Of a DNA stretch of 39,868 nt, positions 1 to 8,254 are shown one piece after another. Made by a program: the position numbers and the translations under genes. The first letter of the stretch is position 1; every line of letters begins with the position of its first letter. The notes below the pieces were generated by a model. It worked only from the letters and a program-made list of their open reading frames with translations, ran no database searches and was not told where the DNA came from. This stretch comes from Lysobacteraceae bacterium (GTDB lineage Bacteria > Pseudomonadota > Gammaproteobacteria > Xanthomonadales > Rhodanobacteraceae), in contig JAGWNA010000024.1 in the NCBI GenBank assembly GCA_028871555.1, positions 1 through 39,868 on the forward strand, given 5' to 3'.

Positions 1-390
1 CCGGAGGAGCGCAACCGCTTCCTCAACCTGCTGGCCGAGATCGGCGAGCGGGTGGTGGTGATCCTGTCCACCCACATCGTGGAGGACGTGACCGACCTGT
101 GCCAGCGCATGGCGATCATCGGCCAGGGCCAGCTGCTGCTCACCGGCGATCCGCTGGAGGCGATCCGCTCGCTCGATGGCCGGGTCTGGCGGCGCAGCAT
201 CGACAAGTCCGAACTGGACGGCTATCGCGCCCGCATGAACATCCTGTCCACCCGCCTCGCGGCCGGCCGCACGCTGCTGCACGTGCTGTCCGACACGCAG
301 CCAGGGGAGGGCTTCGAGGCGGTGGCGCCCGATCTGGAGGACGTCTATTTCGGGCATCTGCGCGATCAGGCCACCGTCAAGGCGGCCTGA
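1..390 (+). CDS. ABC transporter ATP-binding protein, C-terminal part
   Basis: The reading frame is open from the first base, so the gene starts outside the window; 129 residues remain. It opens with the end of a D-loop (PEERNRF) and has the H-loop histidine at residue 25 of the fragment in the string STHIVEDV, both standard in ABC nucleotide-binding domains. The Walker A, signature and Walker B motifs lie upstream and cannot be seen. The tail after residue 50 is the regulatory extension typical of export-type (CcmA/DrrA-like) ATPases. The next gene, on the same strand 156 bp on, encodes an ABC-2 type permease, so the two very probably form one exporter that acts at the inner membrane. REP repeats lie between them. 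The family call is firm; the substrate is unknown. Confidence 0.9.
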   Translation, partial: PEERNRFLNLLAEIGERVVVILSTHIVEDVTDLCQRMAIIGQGQLLLTGDPLEAIRSLDGRVWRRSIDKSELDGYRARMNILSTRLAAGRTLLHVLSDTQPGEGFEAVAPDLEDVYFGHLRDQATVKAA

Positions 391-408
391 CCGGTTTTCG
401 AATTCCCG

Positions 409-527
409 GCAGGAGCGCACCGAAGTGCGCGAATGCTTTTCTTCACGCACCGCAAAAGCCATCGTGCACTTCGGTGCGCTCCTGCAACAAACCGCAAGAG
501 TTTTCGTGCACTTCGGTGCGCTCCTAC
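409..527. repeat. REP repeat cluster (three units, GAAG-loop variant)
   Basis: Three copies of a short palindromic unit lie between the ABC ATPase and permease genes: 409-436 in plus orientation (GCAGGAGCGCACC, then GAAG, then GTGCGCGAATGC) and 463-485 and 505-527 in minus orientation. The first two form a REPIN-like inverted pair. The loop is GAAG here, whereas most other copies in the window have CTGT. The units sit in the intercistronic space of a likely operon, where such hairpins can stabilise or attenuate mRNA. Confidence 0.85.
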
Positions 528-546
528 ACATCAGACAGGATCGCCC

Positions 547-3500
547 ATGCGTCTCAAGTCAGGCTTCTTCGAGATACTTCGGTTCGAATTGCGCCAGCAG
601 CTGAAGGCGCCGCTGTTCTGGGTCATTGCGGCGGTGTTCGGCGCGCTCGCGTTCGCCCTGGTCAGTACCGACGCGGTGACCGTCGGCGGCGCCAGCGGCA
701 ACGTGCTGCGCAATGCGCCGCTGGTGATCGTGCGGCTGCTCACCGTGCTCAGCGTGCTCGGCATGTTCCTGGTGACGGTATTCGTCGCCGGCGCCGCGCT
801 GCGCGATTTCGAGCAGCGCACGGCCGAGCTGGTGTTCACCACGCCGATCAGCCGCGGCGCCTATCTGGGCGGCCGCTTTGCCGCCGGCTATCTGGCGGCG
901 CTGGCGATCATGCTGGTGTGCGCGCTGGGCATCGCGCTGGGCGGCACGATGCCGTGGATCGATGCGATGCGGCTGGGCCCGTCCAGCTGGCATGGCTACG
1001 CCTGGGCGTTCGGCGTGATGGTGGTGCCGGACATGCTGTTCATCGCGGCGCTGCTGTTCCTGCTGGCCACCACCACGCGCTCGCTGCTGGCCACCTACGT
1101 GGGGCTGATCGTCTTCTTCGTGCTGCAAGCCCTGGTGGGCCTGTTGAGCAAGGACGTCAACAATCATTACGTCGCCGCCCTGCTCGATCCGTTCGGCGGG
1201 CGCACCGTGGCGCTGGTCACGCGCTACTGGTCCGCCTATCAATCGAACCGCGAACTGCCCGCGCTGAGCGGCGTGCTGCTGTTCAACCGCCTGCTGTGGA
1301 TCGGCACGAGCGCGGCCATGCTGGGTGCCACGTCCGCGCTGTTCCGGCCGAACCGCGAAGGCCTGCAACTGCCGCGGCGCAAGCCGCGGGCGGAACCGCC
1401 GATACTGCGCCCCGCGGCCGGCACCGCCACGCCGGCGTTGCCCAGGGTGCGCCTGGCGGACAACCTGCGCGCCCACCTGCTGCAACTGCGCACCCAGTTC
1501 GCCTTCGACACGCTGGGTGTGCTGCGCGGCGTGCCGTTCCTGATCATGCTGGTGCTTGGCCTGACCAACCTGGTGGCTTCCCTGTTTCTGTCCGGGCATA
1601 TCTACGGCACCGCCACGTATCCGGTCACCCATCAGGTACTGGAGATGCTGCGGGGCGCTTTCCAGTGGCTGCTGTTCATCATCGTCACGTTCTATGCCGG
1701 CGAACTGGTGTGGCGCGAGCGCAGCCAGCGTTCGGCCGAGGTCAGCGACGCGTTTCCGCTGCCGGACTGGATCCCGCTGGTCGCCAAGCTGGGCGCGCTG
1801 CTGGCGGTGATCGCGGCGTTCCAGCTGGTGGGTGCGCTGGTCGGCATCGGCTGGCAGCTCGGTCACGGCTACACCCATCTGGAACCGGGCCTGTATCTGG
1901 CGACGCTGGCGCTGAACGCGATGCCGTTCGTGCTGCTGGCGGCGCTGGCGCTGTTCCTGCAGGTGCTGTCCAACAACAAGTTCCTCGGTTACCTGCTGAC
2001 CATCTTGTGGTTCGTCGCGCAGATCGGCTTCGGCCTGCTGCACTGGGACCAGAACCTCTACAACTACGGCAACGCGCCGAACGTGCCGTATTCGGACATG
2101 AACGGTTTCGGCCACTTCCTCGGCGCGACGCTGTGGTTCGACTTCTACTGGGCCAACTGTGCCGTGGTCCTGCTGGTGCTGGCCGCACTGTTCTGGGTGC
2201 GTGGCACCGGGCAGGCGTGGCGCGACCGGCTGCGCGAGGCGCGGGCGCGGCTGCACGCGCCGGCAAAAGCCACCCTGGCGCTGGCGCTGCTGGCGTTCGC
2301 CGGCAGCGGCGCATGGATCTACTACAACACCAACGTGCTCAACCATTACCGCAGCAGCAGCACCCGGCTGCAACAGCGCGCGGACTATGAAAAGAAATAC
2401 GCGAAGTACAAGGATCTGCCGCAGCCGCGGATCACTGCGGTGCAGGCGGATGTGGACATCCACCCGTACCGGCGCAAGCTCGATATCCGCGGTCGTTACA
2501 CCCTGGTCAACAAGCACAGCGTGCCGATCAGCGAGCTTTACGTGAACTTCGCCGACGGCTTCACCGTGAAGTCGCTGGACTTCGCGCCGCACGATACGGT
2601 CAGCGCGGACAAGGATCTTGGCTTCACCATCTACCGGCTGAAGACACCGCTGGCACCCGGCGCATCGATGCGCTTCGACTTCGACCTGCAATACGCACCG
2701 AAGGGATTCACCAACAGCCCCGAAGGCACGTTCCTGGCCCACAACGGCACGTTCTTCAACAACCAGGTGATGCCGCAGTTCGGCTACCAGACGCGGAGGC
2801 AGATCACCGACCGCAACGACCGCCGCAAATACGGGCTCGGCACGGCGATGCCGAGGATGCCGAAGCTCGGCGACGAGAAGGCGCGCGCCAACACCTACAT
2901 CAGCAACGACGCGGACTGGATCAGCTTCGACACCACCGTGTCCACCGCCGCCGACCAGACCGCGGTGGCGCCCGGCTACCTGCAAAAGGAATGGACGGCC
3001 GACGGTCGGCGCTATTTCCATTACACGTCGACTCAAGGCGGGGTGGACCAACCCATGCTGCCGTTCTTCGCCTGGCTGTCGGCGCGCTACGCGGTGAAGC
3101 AGGTCCAGTGGAAGGGCGTGCAGATCGGCGTCTACTACAACCCGGCGCATGCCTGGAACGTGGACCGGATGATCCAGGGTGCCGAGGATGCGCTGGACTA
3201 CTACGACGCGCACTACACGCCGTACCAGTTCCGTCAATTGCGCATCCTGGAGTTTCCCGATTACGCCGCGTTCGCGCAGTCGTTCGCCAACACCATCCCG
3301 TTCTCCGAGTCGATCGGCTTCATCGCCGATTTGCGCGATCCCTCGAAGATCGACTATCCCTACTACGTCACCGCGCACGAAGTGGCGCACCAATGGTGGG
3401 CGCACCGGGTGATCGGCGCCGACATGCAGGGCTCGACCATGCTCAGCGAATCGCTGGCGCAATACTCCGCGCTGATGGTGATGAAGCACAAGTACGGTGC

Positions 3501-4164
3501 CGACCAGATGCGCAAGTTCCTGAAGTACGAACTGGACCACTACCTCGCCGGCCGCGCCACCGAAAAGCTCGCCGAAGAGCCGCTGGCCAAGGTGGAGAGC
3601 GATCAGCGATACATCCATTACCAGAAGGGCTCGCTGGTGTTCTACGCGCTGCAGGATTACATCGGCGAGGACACCGTGGACCGCGTGCTGAAGCAGTTCC
3701 TGCTCGACAAGGGTTTCCAGCAGCCGCCCTACACCACCTCGCGGGAATTCATGGATGCGCTGGGCAAGGCGGTCGGGCCGAAATGGCAGCCGCTGCTGAA
3801 CGACCTGTTCTGGAAGATCACCCTGTTCGACAACCGCACCACCGCGGCCACCGCGAAAAAATTGCCCGACGGCAGGTACCAGGTGACCATGCAGGTGCAT
3901 GCCGGCAAGGTTTATGTCGACGGCACCGGCAAGGAGACTGCGGCCAGACCGGACATCCCGATCGAGGTCGGCGTGTTTGCCGCCTCACCGGGCAAGGGCA
4001 GGGACGGCAAGCCGCTGTATCTCGAAAAGCGCATGCTGCCAGACGGCGACAGCACGATCACCGTGACCGTCGATGGCCGGCCTGCCGAGGCCGGCATCGA
4101 TCCCTACAACGAACTGATCGACAAGGTCTCCGGCGACAACCGGCACACGGTGACCGTGCAGTGA
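547..4164 (+). CDS. ABC-2 permease fused to M1-family aminopeptidase-like domain
   Basis: The protein has 1205 residues. Residues 1 to about 630 form a membrane part with about a dozen hydrophobic segments in two halves, typical of ABC-2 type permeases. Residues of about 640-1205 form an M1 (gluzincin) peptidase domain with the zinc motif HEVAH at 944-948 and a downstream glutamate at 968 in LSESLAQY. Classical M1 enzymes have 18 residues between the second His and this Glu; here there are 19. I chose the ATG at 547 because the frame upstream of it, back to 433, translates REP repeat DNA. It follows an ABC ATPase on the same strand, so the pair probably forms an exporter with an extracytoplasmic peptidase. 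This fusion architecture is known in bacteria as ABC transporter permease/M1 aminopeptidase. Substrate and peptidase activity are unknown. Confidence 0.93.
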   Translation: MRLKSGFFEILRFELRQQLKAPLFWVIAAVFGALAFALVSTDAVTVGGASGNVLRNAPLVIVRLLTVLSVLGMFLVTVFVAGAALRDFEQRTAELVFTTPISRGAYLGGRFAAGYLAALAIMLVCALGIALGGTMPWIDAMRLGPSSWHGYAWAFGVMVVPDMLFIAALLFLLATTTRSLLATYVGLIVFFVLQALVGLLSKDVNNHYVAALLDPFGGRTVALVTRYWSAYQSNRELPALSGVLLFNRLLWIGTSAAMLGATSALFRPNREGLQLPRRKPRAEPPILRPAAGTATPALPRVRLADNLRAHLLQLRTQFAFDTLGVLRGVPFLIMLVLGLTNLVASLFLSGHIYGTATYPVTHQVLEMLRGAFQWLLFIIVTFYAGELVWRERSQRSAEVSDAFPLPDWIPLVAKLGALLAVIAAFQLVGALVGIGWQLGHGYTHLEPGLYLATLALNAMPFVLLAALALFLQVLSNNKFLGYLLTILWFVAQIGFGLLHWDQNLYNYGNAPNVPYSDMNGFGHFLGATLWFDFYWANCAVVLLVLAALFWVRGTGQAWRDRLREARARLHAPAKATLALALLAFAGSGAWIYYNTNVLNHYRSSSTRLQQRADYEKKYAKYKDLPQPRITAVQADVDIHPYRRKLDIRGRYTLVNKHSVPISELYVNFADGFTVKSLDFAPHDTVSADKDLGFTIYRLKTPLAPGASMRFDFDLQYAPKGFTNSPEGTFLAHNGTFFNNQVMPQFGYQTRRQITDRNDRRKYGLGTAMPRMPKLGDEKARANTYISNDADWISFDTTVSTAADQTAVAPGYLQKEWTADGRRYFHYTSTQGGVDQPMLPFFAWLSARYAVKQVQWKGVQIGVYYNPAHAWNVDRMIQGAEDALDYYDAHYTPYQFRQLRILEFPDYAAFAQSFANTIPFSESIGFIADLRDPSKIDYPYYVTAHEVAHQWWAHRVIGADMQGSTMLSESLAQYSALMVMKHKYGADQMRKFLKYELDHYLAGRATEKLAEEPLAKVESDQRYIHYQKGSLVFYALQDYIGEDTVDRVLKQFLLDKGFQQPPYTTSREFMDALGKAVGPKWQPLLNDLFWKITLFDNRTTAATAKKLPDGRYQVTMQVHAGKVYVDGTGKETAARPDIPIEVGVFAASPGKGRDGKPLYLEKRMLPDGDSTITVTVDGRPAEAGIDPYNELIDKVSGDNRHTVTVQ

Positions 4165-4213
4165 CGCGACAGCTTGCCGGAGAAACCCGAATTACCCGGC
4201 TTCCGCCATCCGT

Positions 4214-4327
4214 AGGAGCGCACCCTGTGCGCGAACGCTCCCGCCAGACCTGCCGCAGGAGCGCACCCTGTGCGCGAATGCTTCTTGTGCGTTCGGCAAA
4301 CGCATTCGCGCACAGGGTGCGCTCCTA
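4214..4327. repeat. REP/REPIN cluster (three units, CTGT loop)
   Basis: Two direct units at 4214-4238 and 4257-4281 and one inverted unit at 4302-4327 share the core GGAGCGCACCCTGTGCGCGA followed by ATGC or ACGC. Each core is a stem-loop (GCGCAC / GTGCGC with a CCT loop). The second and third units make a head-to-head REPIN of about 70 bp. The cluster lies between two convergent genes, the permease-peptidase fusion and the MscS channel, a typical REP location that may help end transcription from both sides. Confidence 0.9.
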
Positions 4328-4348
4328 CGCCAGCGCCCGCCACGAAGT

Positions 4349-5191
4349 TCAACCCGGCTTCGGCGGCAGGCTGCCCTGCACCACGGTCAGCTCGCGCTGC
4401 GGGAACGGAATGCTGATGCCGGCCGTGTCGAAGTGTTCCTTGATCGCGCGCAGCAGATCAGTCTGCGTGGCCCACAGATCGGCCGGACGAACCCACGCGC
4501 GCACCGTCAGTTCGACCGAGCTCTCGGCCAGTGCGGACGTCCAGACGCCCGGAGCCGGATCCTTCAGGACGCGTTCGTCCGCGTCGAACAGCTGCTGGAT
4601 CTCGGCCATCGCGGTGCCGATGTCGTCCTTGTAGCCGATCCCGACCTTCAGCTCGAAGCGGCGGGTACCGCGCCGGTTGTAGTTGAGGATGGCATCGCTG
4701 CCGATCTTCGCATTCGGCAGGATCGCCTCGCGGTTGTCCGGCAGGATCAGCCGGGTATGCATCAAGTTGACCTGCTCCACGGTGCCGTCGATGCCACCGG
4801 CATTGACGAAATCGCCGACCCGGAACGGCCGGAACACGATCAGCAGGACACCCCAGGCCAGATTGCTCAGCGAACCCTGCAGTGCCAGCCCGATCGCCAG
4901 ACCGGCCGCGCCGAGCGCGGCGACCAGCGGCGCCGACGGCACGCCGGCCGTGATCAGTGCCATCACGATCAGCACCGCGATCAGCACGCCGTAGATGAGG
5001 TTGCGCAGAAACTCGATGAGCGTGACATCGACCGCCGCACGCTGCATGGCCCGCCGCGTGACATTGGCCAGCCGCGCCGCCAGCCAGGTGCCGACCAGCA
5101 CGATCAGCAGCGCCAGCAGCAGCTTCAACCCCACGTGGATGACGCTGTCGGAGAGCTTCACCCCCAGCAGGTTCGACAAGAAATCATGCAT
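4349..5191 (-). CDS. mscS: MscS-family mechanosensitive ion channel
   Basis: The 280-residue protein is close in length to E. coli MscS (286). Three membrane segments are visible at about 19-42, 64-84 and 88-120. The third has the glycine/alanine-rich pore-helix pattern of MscS (GAAGLAIGLALQGSLSN). It is followed by a beta domain beginning FRPFRVGDFV and by an alpha/beta C-terminal cytoplasmic domain. The protein would act as an inner-membrane tension-gated pore that releases solutes during hypo-osmotic shock. The ATG chosen gives a normal-length N-terminus; no strong Shine-Dalgarno sequence is seen. It is the last of a long minus-strand gene series, with REP elements just beyond its stop. 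The family is certain; assignment to MscS itself rather than a paralogue rests on size. Confidence 0.93.
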   Translation of the reverse strand: MHDFLSNLLGVKLSDSVIHVGLKLLLALLIVLVGTWLAARLANVTRRAMQRAAVDVTLIEFLRNLIYGVLIAVLIVMALITAGVPSAPLVAALGAAGLAIGLALQGSLSNLAWGVLLIVFRPFRVGDFVNAGGIDGTVEQVNLMHTRLILPDNREAILPNAKIGSDAILNYNRRGTRRFELKVGIGYKDDIGTAMAEIQQLFDADERVLKDPAPGVWTSALAESSVELTVRAWVRPADLWATQTDLLRAIKEHFDTAGISIPFPQRELTVVQGSLPPKPG

Positions 5192-5285
5192 GGCTATCGG
5201 CTCGTGCAGGGAATCCGCGCCAGCCTAACAAACCCGCTGCATGAATGTGGTTGCAGCGGCGGTCGCGCCGAACGGTGCCCGCCGG

Positions 5286-5612
5286 TCAGCGACGACGATC
5301 GTCGATGTCGGCAACCTTGCCGTCGACGATCGTCACGGCGATCACGCGGTCGCCGCGGCGGTACTGCCACCGCTCGCCCTGGGTACTGTCGGTCACTACC
5401 CGGGTGCGACGGCCGCGCCCCCCGCTGCGGCGTGAACGGCTGCCGCGCGAACCGCTGCGATGCGATTTGTACGACGGCTTGCCCAGCAGCTCGGTCACCC
5501 GCACCGCACTGTCGCCGGCGGTGAGCACCTGGCTGCCGACCCGCAACGTGCTGGAGGCCTGAACGGTGGTGACCAGGCCGAACAGGCCGAGTATCAGAAA
5601 TTGACGCCGCAT
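5286..5612 (-). CDS. Small exported protein, DUF2845-like
   Basis: The 108-residue product starts with a clear signal peptide (MRRQFLILGLFGLVTTVQA, then SST). The mature start STLRVGSQVLTAGDSAVRVTE followed by LLGKPSYKS resembles DUF2845 proteins, which carry a short SmpA-like motif of a start-of-strand glycine and a G-x-P turn. Residues of about 52-70 are a very basic, Ser/Arg/Gly-rich stretch that looks like low-complexity linker. I chose the ATG at 5612 rather than a longer upstream frame because it begins exactly at the signal peptide. It is likely periplasmic. No function is known for this family, and the match is from motif appearance only. Confidence 0.75.
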   Translation of the reverse strand: MRRQFLILGLFGLVTTVQASSTLRVGSQVLTAGDSAVRVTELLGKPSYKSHRSGSRGSRSRRSGGRGRRTRVVTDSTQGERWQYRRGDRVIAVTIVDGKVADIDDRRR

Positions 5613-5743
5613 CGCGCACTCCCTGTCCGGATGATTTGACGGCCCGTGTCCGACGCAGCGGACGCGACCAGTCTGCCGATCGCCGCGGCGGGCGCCAAGC
5701 GGAGCACCGGCAAATGCCCGAAGGCGCCGCGCCCGGCAACCTG

Positions 5744-6322
5744 TCAGCGAAACTCCACGCCGGGCGTAGCCAGATACGCCAATTCGGCCGGCGTGCTGGG
5801 CCGGCCAAGCGTCGCATTGCGGTGCGGGAACCGGCCGAAGCATGCGATCACCTCGTGGTGGGCGCGCGCGAATTCGAGGTAGGTCTCGAAGCTTGCTCGC
5901 TGTTCGGGCGATGCGTCCCCGCACAGCGCCTCGAACAGCTCCACCGAGCGCCGCTGCAGACCCGGATCCTCGGCATGCTCCAGCGGAAGATAGGCGAATA
6001 CCCGTTGCAGCGGCGGCAGCCGCCGATCGCTGCCGCCGTCGATGCCCGCCAGTGCCAGCGCCTGGGCCTTGGCGTCCTGCGCCCATGCGCGCGGGTCGTC
6101 CCGATACAGATTGCGGCTGAACTGGTCCAGCACGATCAGCAGCGCCAACCAGCCCAATGGCGTCTGCGTCCAGCCGTCCAGAAGGCCGTCGGCAGCGTCT
6201 TGGGCAACGTCGCCAAAATCCGCCCGGATCTGCGCATCGAACGCATCGTCGCGGGCAAACCAGCGCACGGCATTCGCTTCGGCAAACCAGAATGCCAATA
6301 CCTCTTTTGCTGCCGGTGCCAT
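5744..6322 (-). CDS. DUF924 family protein
   Basis: The 192-residue protein matches the DUF924 family, which has a TPR-like all-helical fold. Hallmarks are the N-terminal EVLAFWF, the central LIVLDQFSRNLYRDDPRA, the PLEHAEDPGLQRRSVELF segment, and a C-terminal RFPHRNATLGRPSTPAEL stretch containing the family's conserved His, Arg and Asn. No signal peptide or membrane segment is present, so it is cytoplasmic. The ATG used gives the usual family N-terminus. An inverted repeat at 6332-6361 lies directly upstream of the start, in the predicted leader. The family's biochemical role is not established. The gene stands in a minus-strand series of unrelated small genes with gaps of about 100 bp, so an operon is possible but not shown. 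Confidence 0.9.
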   Translation of the reverse strand: MAPAAKEVLAFWFAEANAVRWFARDDAFDAQIRADFGDVAQDAADGLLDGWTQTPLGWLALLIVLDQFSRNLYRDDPRAWAQDAKAQALALAGIDGGSDRRLPPLQRVFAYLPLEHAEDPGLQRRSVELFEALCGDASPEQRASFETYLEFARAHHEVIACFGRFPHRNATLGRPSTPAELAYLATPGVEFR

Positions 6323-6331
6323 GCCTGTCCC

Positions 6332-6361
6332 CCGGTAGCCTGGGACGGGCCAGGCTATCGG
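6332..6361 (-). promoter_or_regulatory. Inverted repeat in the leader of the DUF924 gene
   Basis: The arms CCGGTAGCCTGG (6332-6343) and CCAGGCTATCGG (6350-6361) pair at 11 of 12 positions around a 6-nt loop. The hairpin ends only 9 bp before the ATG at 6322. It could be a terminator for the upstream gene that ends at 6429, but no T-run follows. It could also be a structure that affects translation of the DUF924 gene. The sequence alone does not decide between these. Confidence 0.4.
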
Positions 6362-6428
6362 TGTTCAAGTCTATACCTGCGAACGTGTCCGCTGCCCGCT
6401 GGTCGGCCAGCGGCGGCAACTCGCCGCT

Positions 6429-7184
6429 TCACCGACCGACCTGCAGCAGGTTCAGCAACTGTCCGTTGCTGCCGCGCACGCCCTGCTGCAATCCGGCAAG
6501 GCGCCGGATCGACGGACACAGCGCCTCGACCTGCGGACGCAATGCCTGCATGCGCTGCTGCAGACGCGGCTGCAGGCTGCTGGCGAGGCTGGCGGCGCGA
6601 TCGCGCAAGTCCGCAGCCGCCTGCAAGTCGCCGCTCATGGCCGCGTCGATGGCCTGCCGGCCAAGGTCGCCGGCCAGCAGCGGCAGCAGGTCGGCCGCGA
6701 TCTGGTTGGCGTACCGGTTGGCGGCATCGCCCTGCCAGTCGTGGCTGCTGTTGCTGGCCGCGATGCGCTGCTTGAGCTCGCGGGCATCCGCCGCCAGGCG
6801 GCGATCGAACTCCGCACGGGTATCGGCACCCAGGCCCATGCCACCTGCTTCGGCGCGCAGCGCCTGCACCGCCAGGTCCACCCCGTTCTGCGCGACCGTG
6901 CGCACCCGCGGCGCCAGCGCGCGCAGGTCGCGCTCGAACAACGCCAGCCGATCCCGGTCCTCCGCATCCAAACGCACGGCAGCGCCGTCGGTATGCAGCA
7001 CCCCTTGCCGCAACTCGACCCGCAGCGGTGCCGGCGCGGCGCGATCGAAGACCACGCGGTCGGTATCGAGCGTCACGTCATAGCTGCTGCTGGCATGGCA
7101 GGTGGCCGCCAGATCCTGCGCAGGCACAGGCGGAACGGCAAGGAGCGAAAGCAGCAGGATGGCAAGCCATTGGTGCGGATACAT
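6429..7184 (-). CDS. DUF2884 (YggN-like) exported protein
   Basis: The 251-residue protein begins with a signal peptide (MYPHQWLAILLLSLLAVPPVPAQ). The mature part follows the DUF2884/YggN pattern: an early Cys (C29), then a beta-rich section with the phrases TLDTDRVVF, LRQGVLHTDGAAV and LDAEDRDRLALFE, then a long helical region with a conserved GQ/EL pattern and a late Cys (LCPSIRRLAGLQ). It would be periplasmic. The E. coli homologue YggN (239 residues) has no assigned function. It is followed on the same strand by the DUF924 gene. Family confidence is good from the ordered motifs; function is unknown. Confidence 0.85.
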   Translation of the reverse strand: MYPHQWLAILLLSLLAVPPVPAQDLAATCHASSSYDVTLDTDRVVFDRAAPAPLRVELRQGVLHTDGAAVRLDAEDRDRLALFERDLRALAPRVRTVAQNGVDLAVQALRAEAGGMGLGADTRAEFDRRLAADARELKQRIAASNSSHDWQGDAANRYANQIAADLLPLLAGDLGRQAIDAAMSGDLQAAADLRDRAASLASSLQPRLQQRMQALRPQVEALCPSIRRLAGLQQGVRGSNGQLLNLLQVGR

Positions 7185-7310
7185 CGGCGGGTTTCCGGAA
7201 GGTCATGCACCAGCCATACCTGCCCGGCAGCCAACCGGCCCTGAACCGGGTGCAGCGAATGGGCGAAAAGAATCCCCCGACTCGGCGCGTCAGGCTGAAC
7301 TGCCGGGCAT

Positions 7311-8153
7311 TCAAACGTTGTCGAGCGGCGTCGCCAGGTGGAGGCTTTGATCCACCGAATAGACACCACCGTCGGGAATGGCATCGACACTGTTGGAGAC
7401 CATTCGGCTTCGGTCAAACCACGGTACCGGCTGCAGCGGTCCCGGCATATAGGTTTTCCAGTGCCCGTATGCATCACGGCTTGGTCGATCCCGTCGGCGC
7501 AGGTCGAAACGGACCGGTACCCGGGCCACTTTGTAAGCCGTGCCGGTGGTCTCACCGGTCGGCGGCGGACTGAAAGTCCACTGCCGGGCGGCACGCAACG
7601 TCGCCCGGGCCAGTGCCCGGCGCCAGTGTTGCATGACGGCATCGCCTGCCACGAAATTCAGATTGACCTGCTCGGCCACGGCGTCGTTCACATGACCCTG
7701 TCGATCGATGCGCAGCAACACGTAGACCGTACCCGAGACGCCTGCCGCAATCGCTTCGGGAGGGTAGTGCGGTGGCATCCTTTGTGCGCGACTGAATGAT
7801 GCTTGCCGCCCAAAATATGCACTTCGGATGCCGATGTTGTAATTGCCGTCGTCCCGCTTGCTGGCGACGATACGCAAGTGCATGGGAGCCTTGGCCGTAA
7901 CTGGCTTGCCGTCGAGCAGCACCGGATCGAAGCGCCAATGCTGCAAGTCTTTTCCAACCAGCCCGACCACGACGGACGGCAGCTTTTCCGGATGATCGAC
8001 GGCATAGCTTTGCACGCTGCCGTCGGGCGCCACGACGATCGAGCCGGTGACCAGCATGCTGGCCTCCACCCGTCTGGCGACATCCTCGTCGGTGGTGGCC
8101 AGCACCGCACCCGTCAGCAACGCGCAGAACAATCCCAGCAGCAAGCGCTTCAT
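7311..8153 (-). CDS. TonB C-terminal-domain protein with two TonB_C-like units
   Basis: The 280-residue protein has a signal peptide or N-terminal anchor (MKRLLLGLFCALLTGAVLA). It carries two TonB_C-like units. The first, at about 35-97, has GSIVVAPDGSVQSYAV and a WRFDP-x6-GKPV motif. The second, at about 126-215, has PPHYPPEAIAAGVSGTVYVL, IDRQGHV and QWTFSPP. TonB_C domains bind the TonB box of outer-membrane receptors. This protein lacks the proline-rich periplasmic spacer of true TonB and its anchor may be cleaved, so it is more likely a periplasmic TonB-like protein than an ExbB/ExbD-coupled energy transducer. No exbBD or receptor gene is adjacent. Xanthomonadales often encode many such TonB_C proteins. 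Confidence 0.8.
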   Translation of the reverse strand: MKRLLLGLFCALLTGAVLATTDEDVARRVEASMLVTGSIVVAPDGSVQSYAVDHPEKLPSVVVGLVGKDLQHWRFDPVLLDGKPVTAKAPMHLRIVASKRDDGNYNIGIRSAYFGRQASFSRAQRMPPHYPPEAIAAGVSGTVYVLLRIDRQGHVNDAVAEQVNLNFVAGDAVMQHWRRALARATLRAARQWTFSPPPTGETTGTAYKVARVPVRFDLRRRDRPSRDAYGHWKTYMPGPLQPVPWFDRSRMVSNSVDAIPDGGVYSVDQSLHLATPLDNV

Positions 8154-8193
8154 CCGTGTACCTCGCCAGTGATGTGGAACCCCACCGGGCAGT

Positions 8194-8249
8194 CTAGCAG
8201 CCTGTCGGACCGTTGGTCGGCCGGACTACGAATCCGTCTGTGCGGGAGG
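8194..8249 (+). repeat. Dispersed 50-bp repeat (family B), single copy
   Basis: This copy begins CTAGCAGCCTGTCGGACC and continues with TTGGTCGGCCGG and ATCCGTCTGTGCG. The same ordered words occur in the left half of the copy at 23159-23258 and, inverted, in the right half of the copy at 17111-17278. It lies in the gap between the TonB-like gene and the small membrane protein gene. Confidence 0.75.
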
Positions 8250-8254
8250 GACGG

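Noticed and set aside
433..546. Upstream in-frame ATG for the permease-peptidase fusion
   Set aside because: The extra 38 residues are translated REP repeats; the ATG at 547 starts a normal permease N-terminus.
559..3900. Long open frame on the minus strand opposite the permease-peptidase gene
   Set aside because: It is a frame shadow of a strongly coding plus-strand gene in GC-rich DNA; its translation is rich in Arg, His and Gln with no domain.
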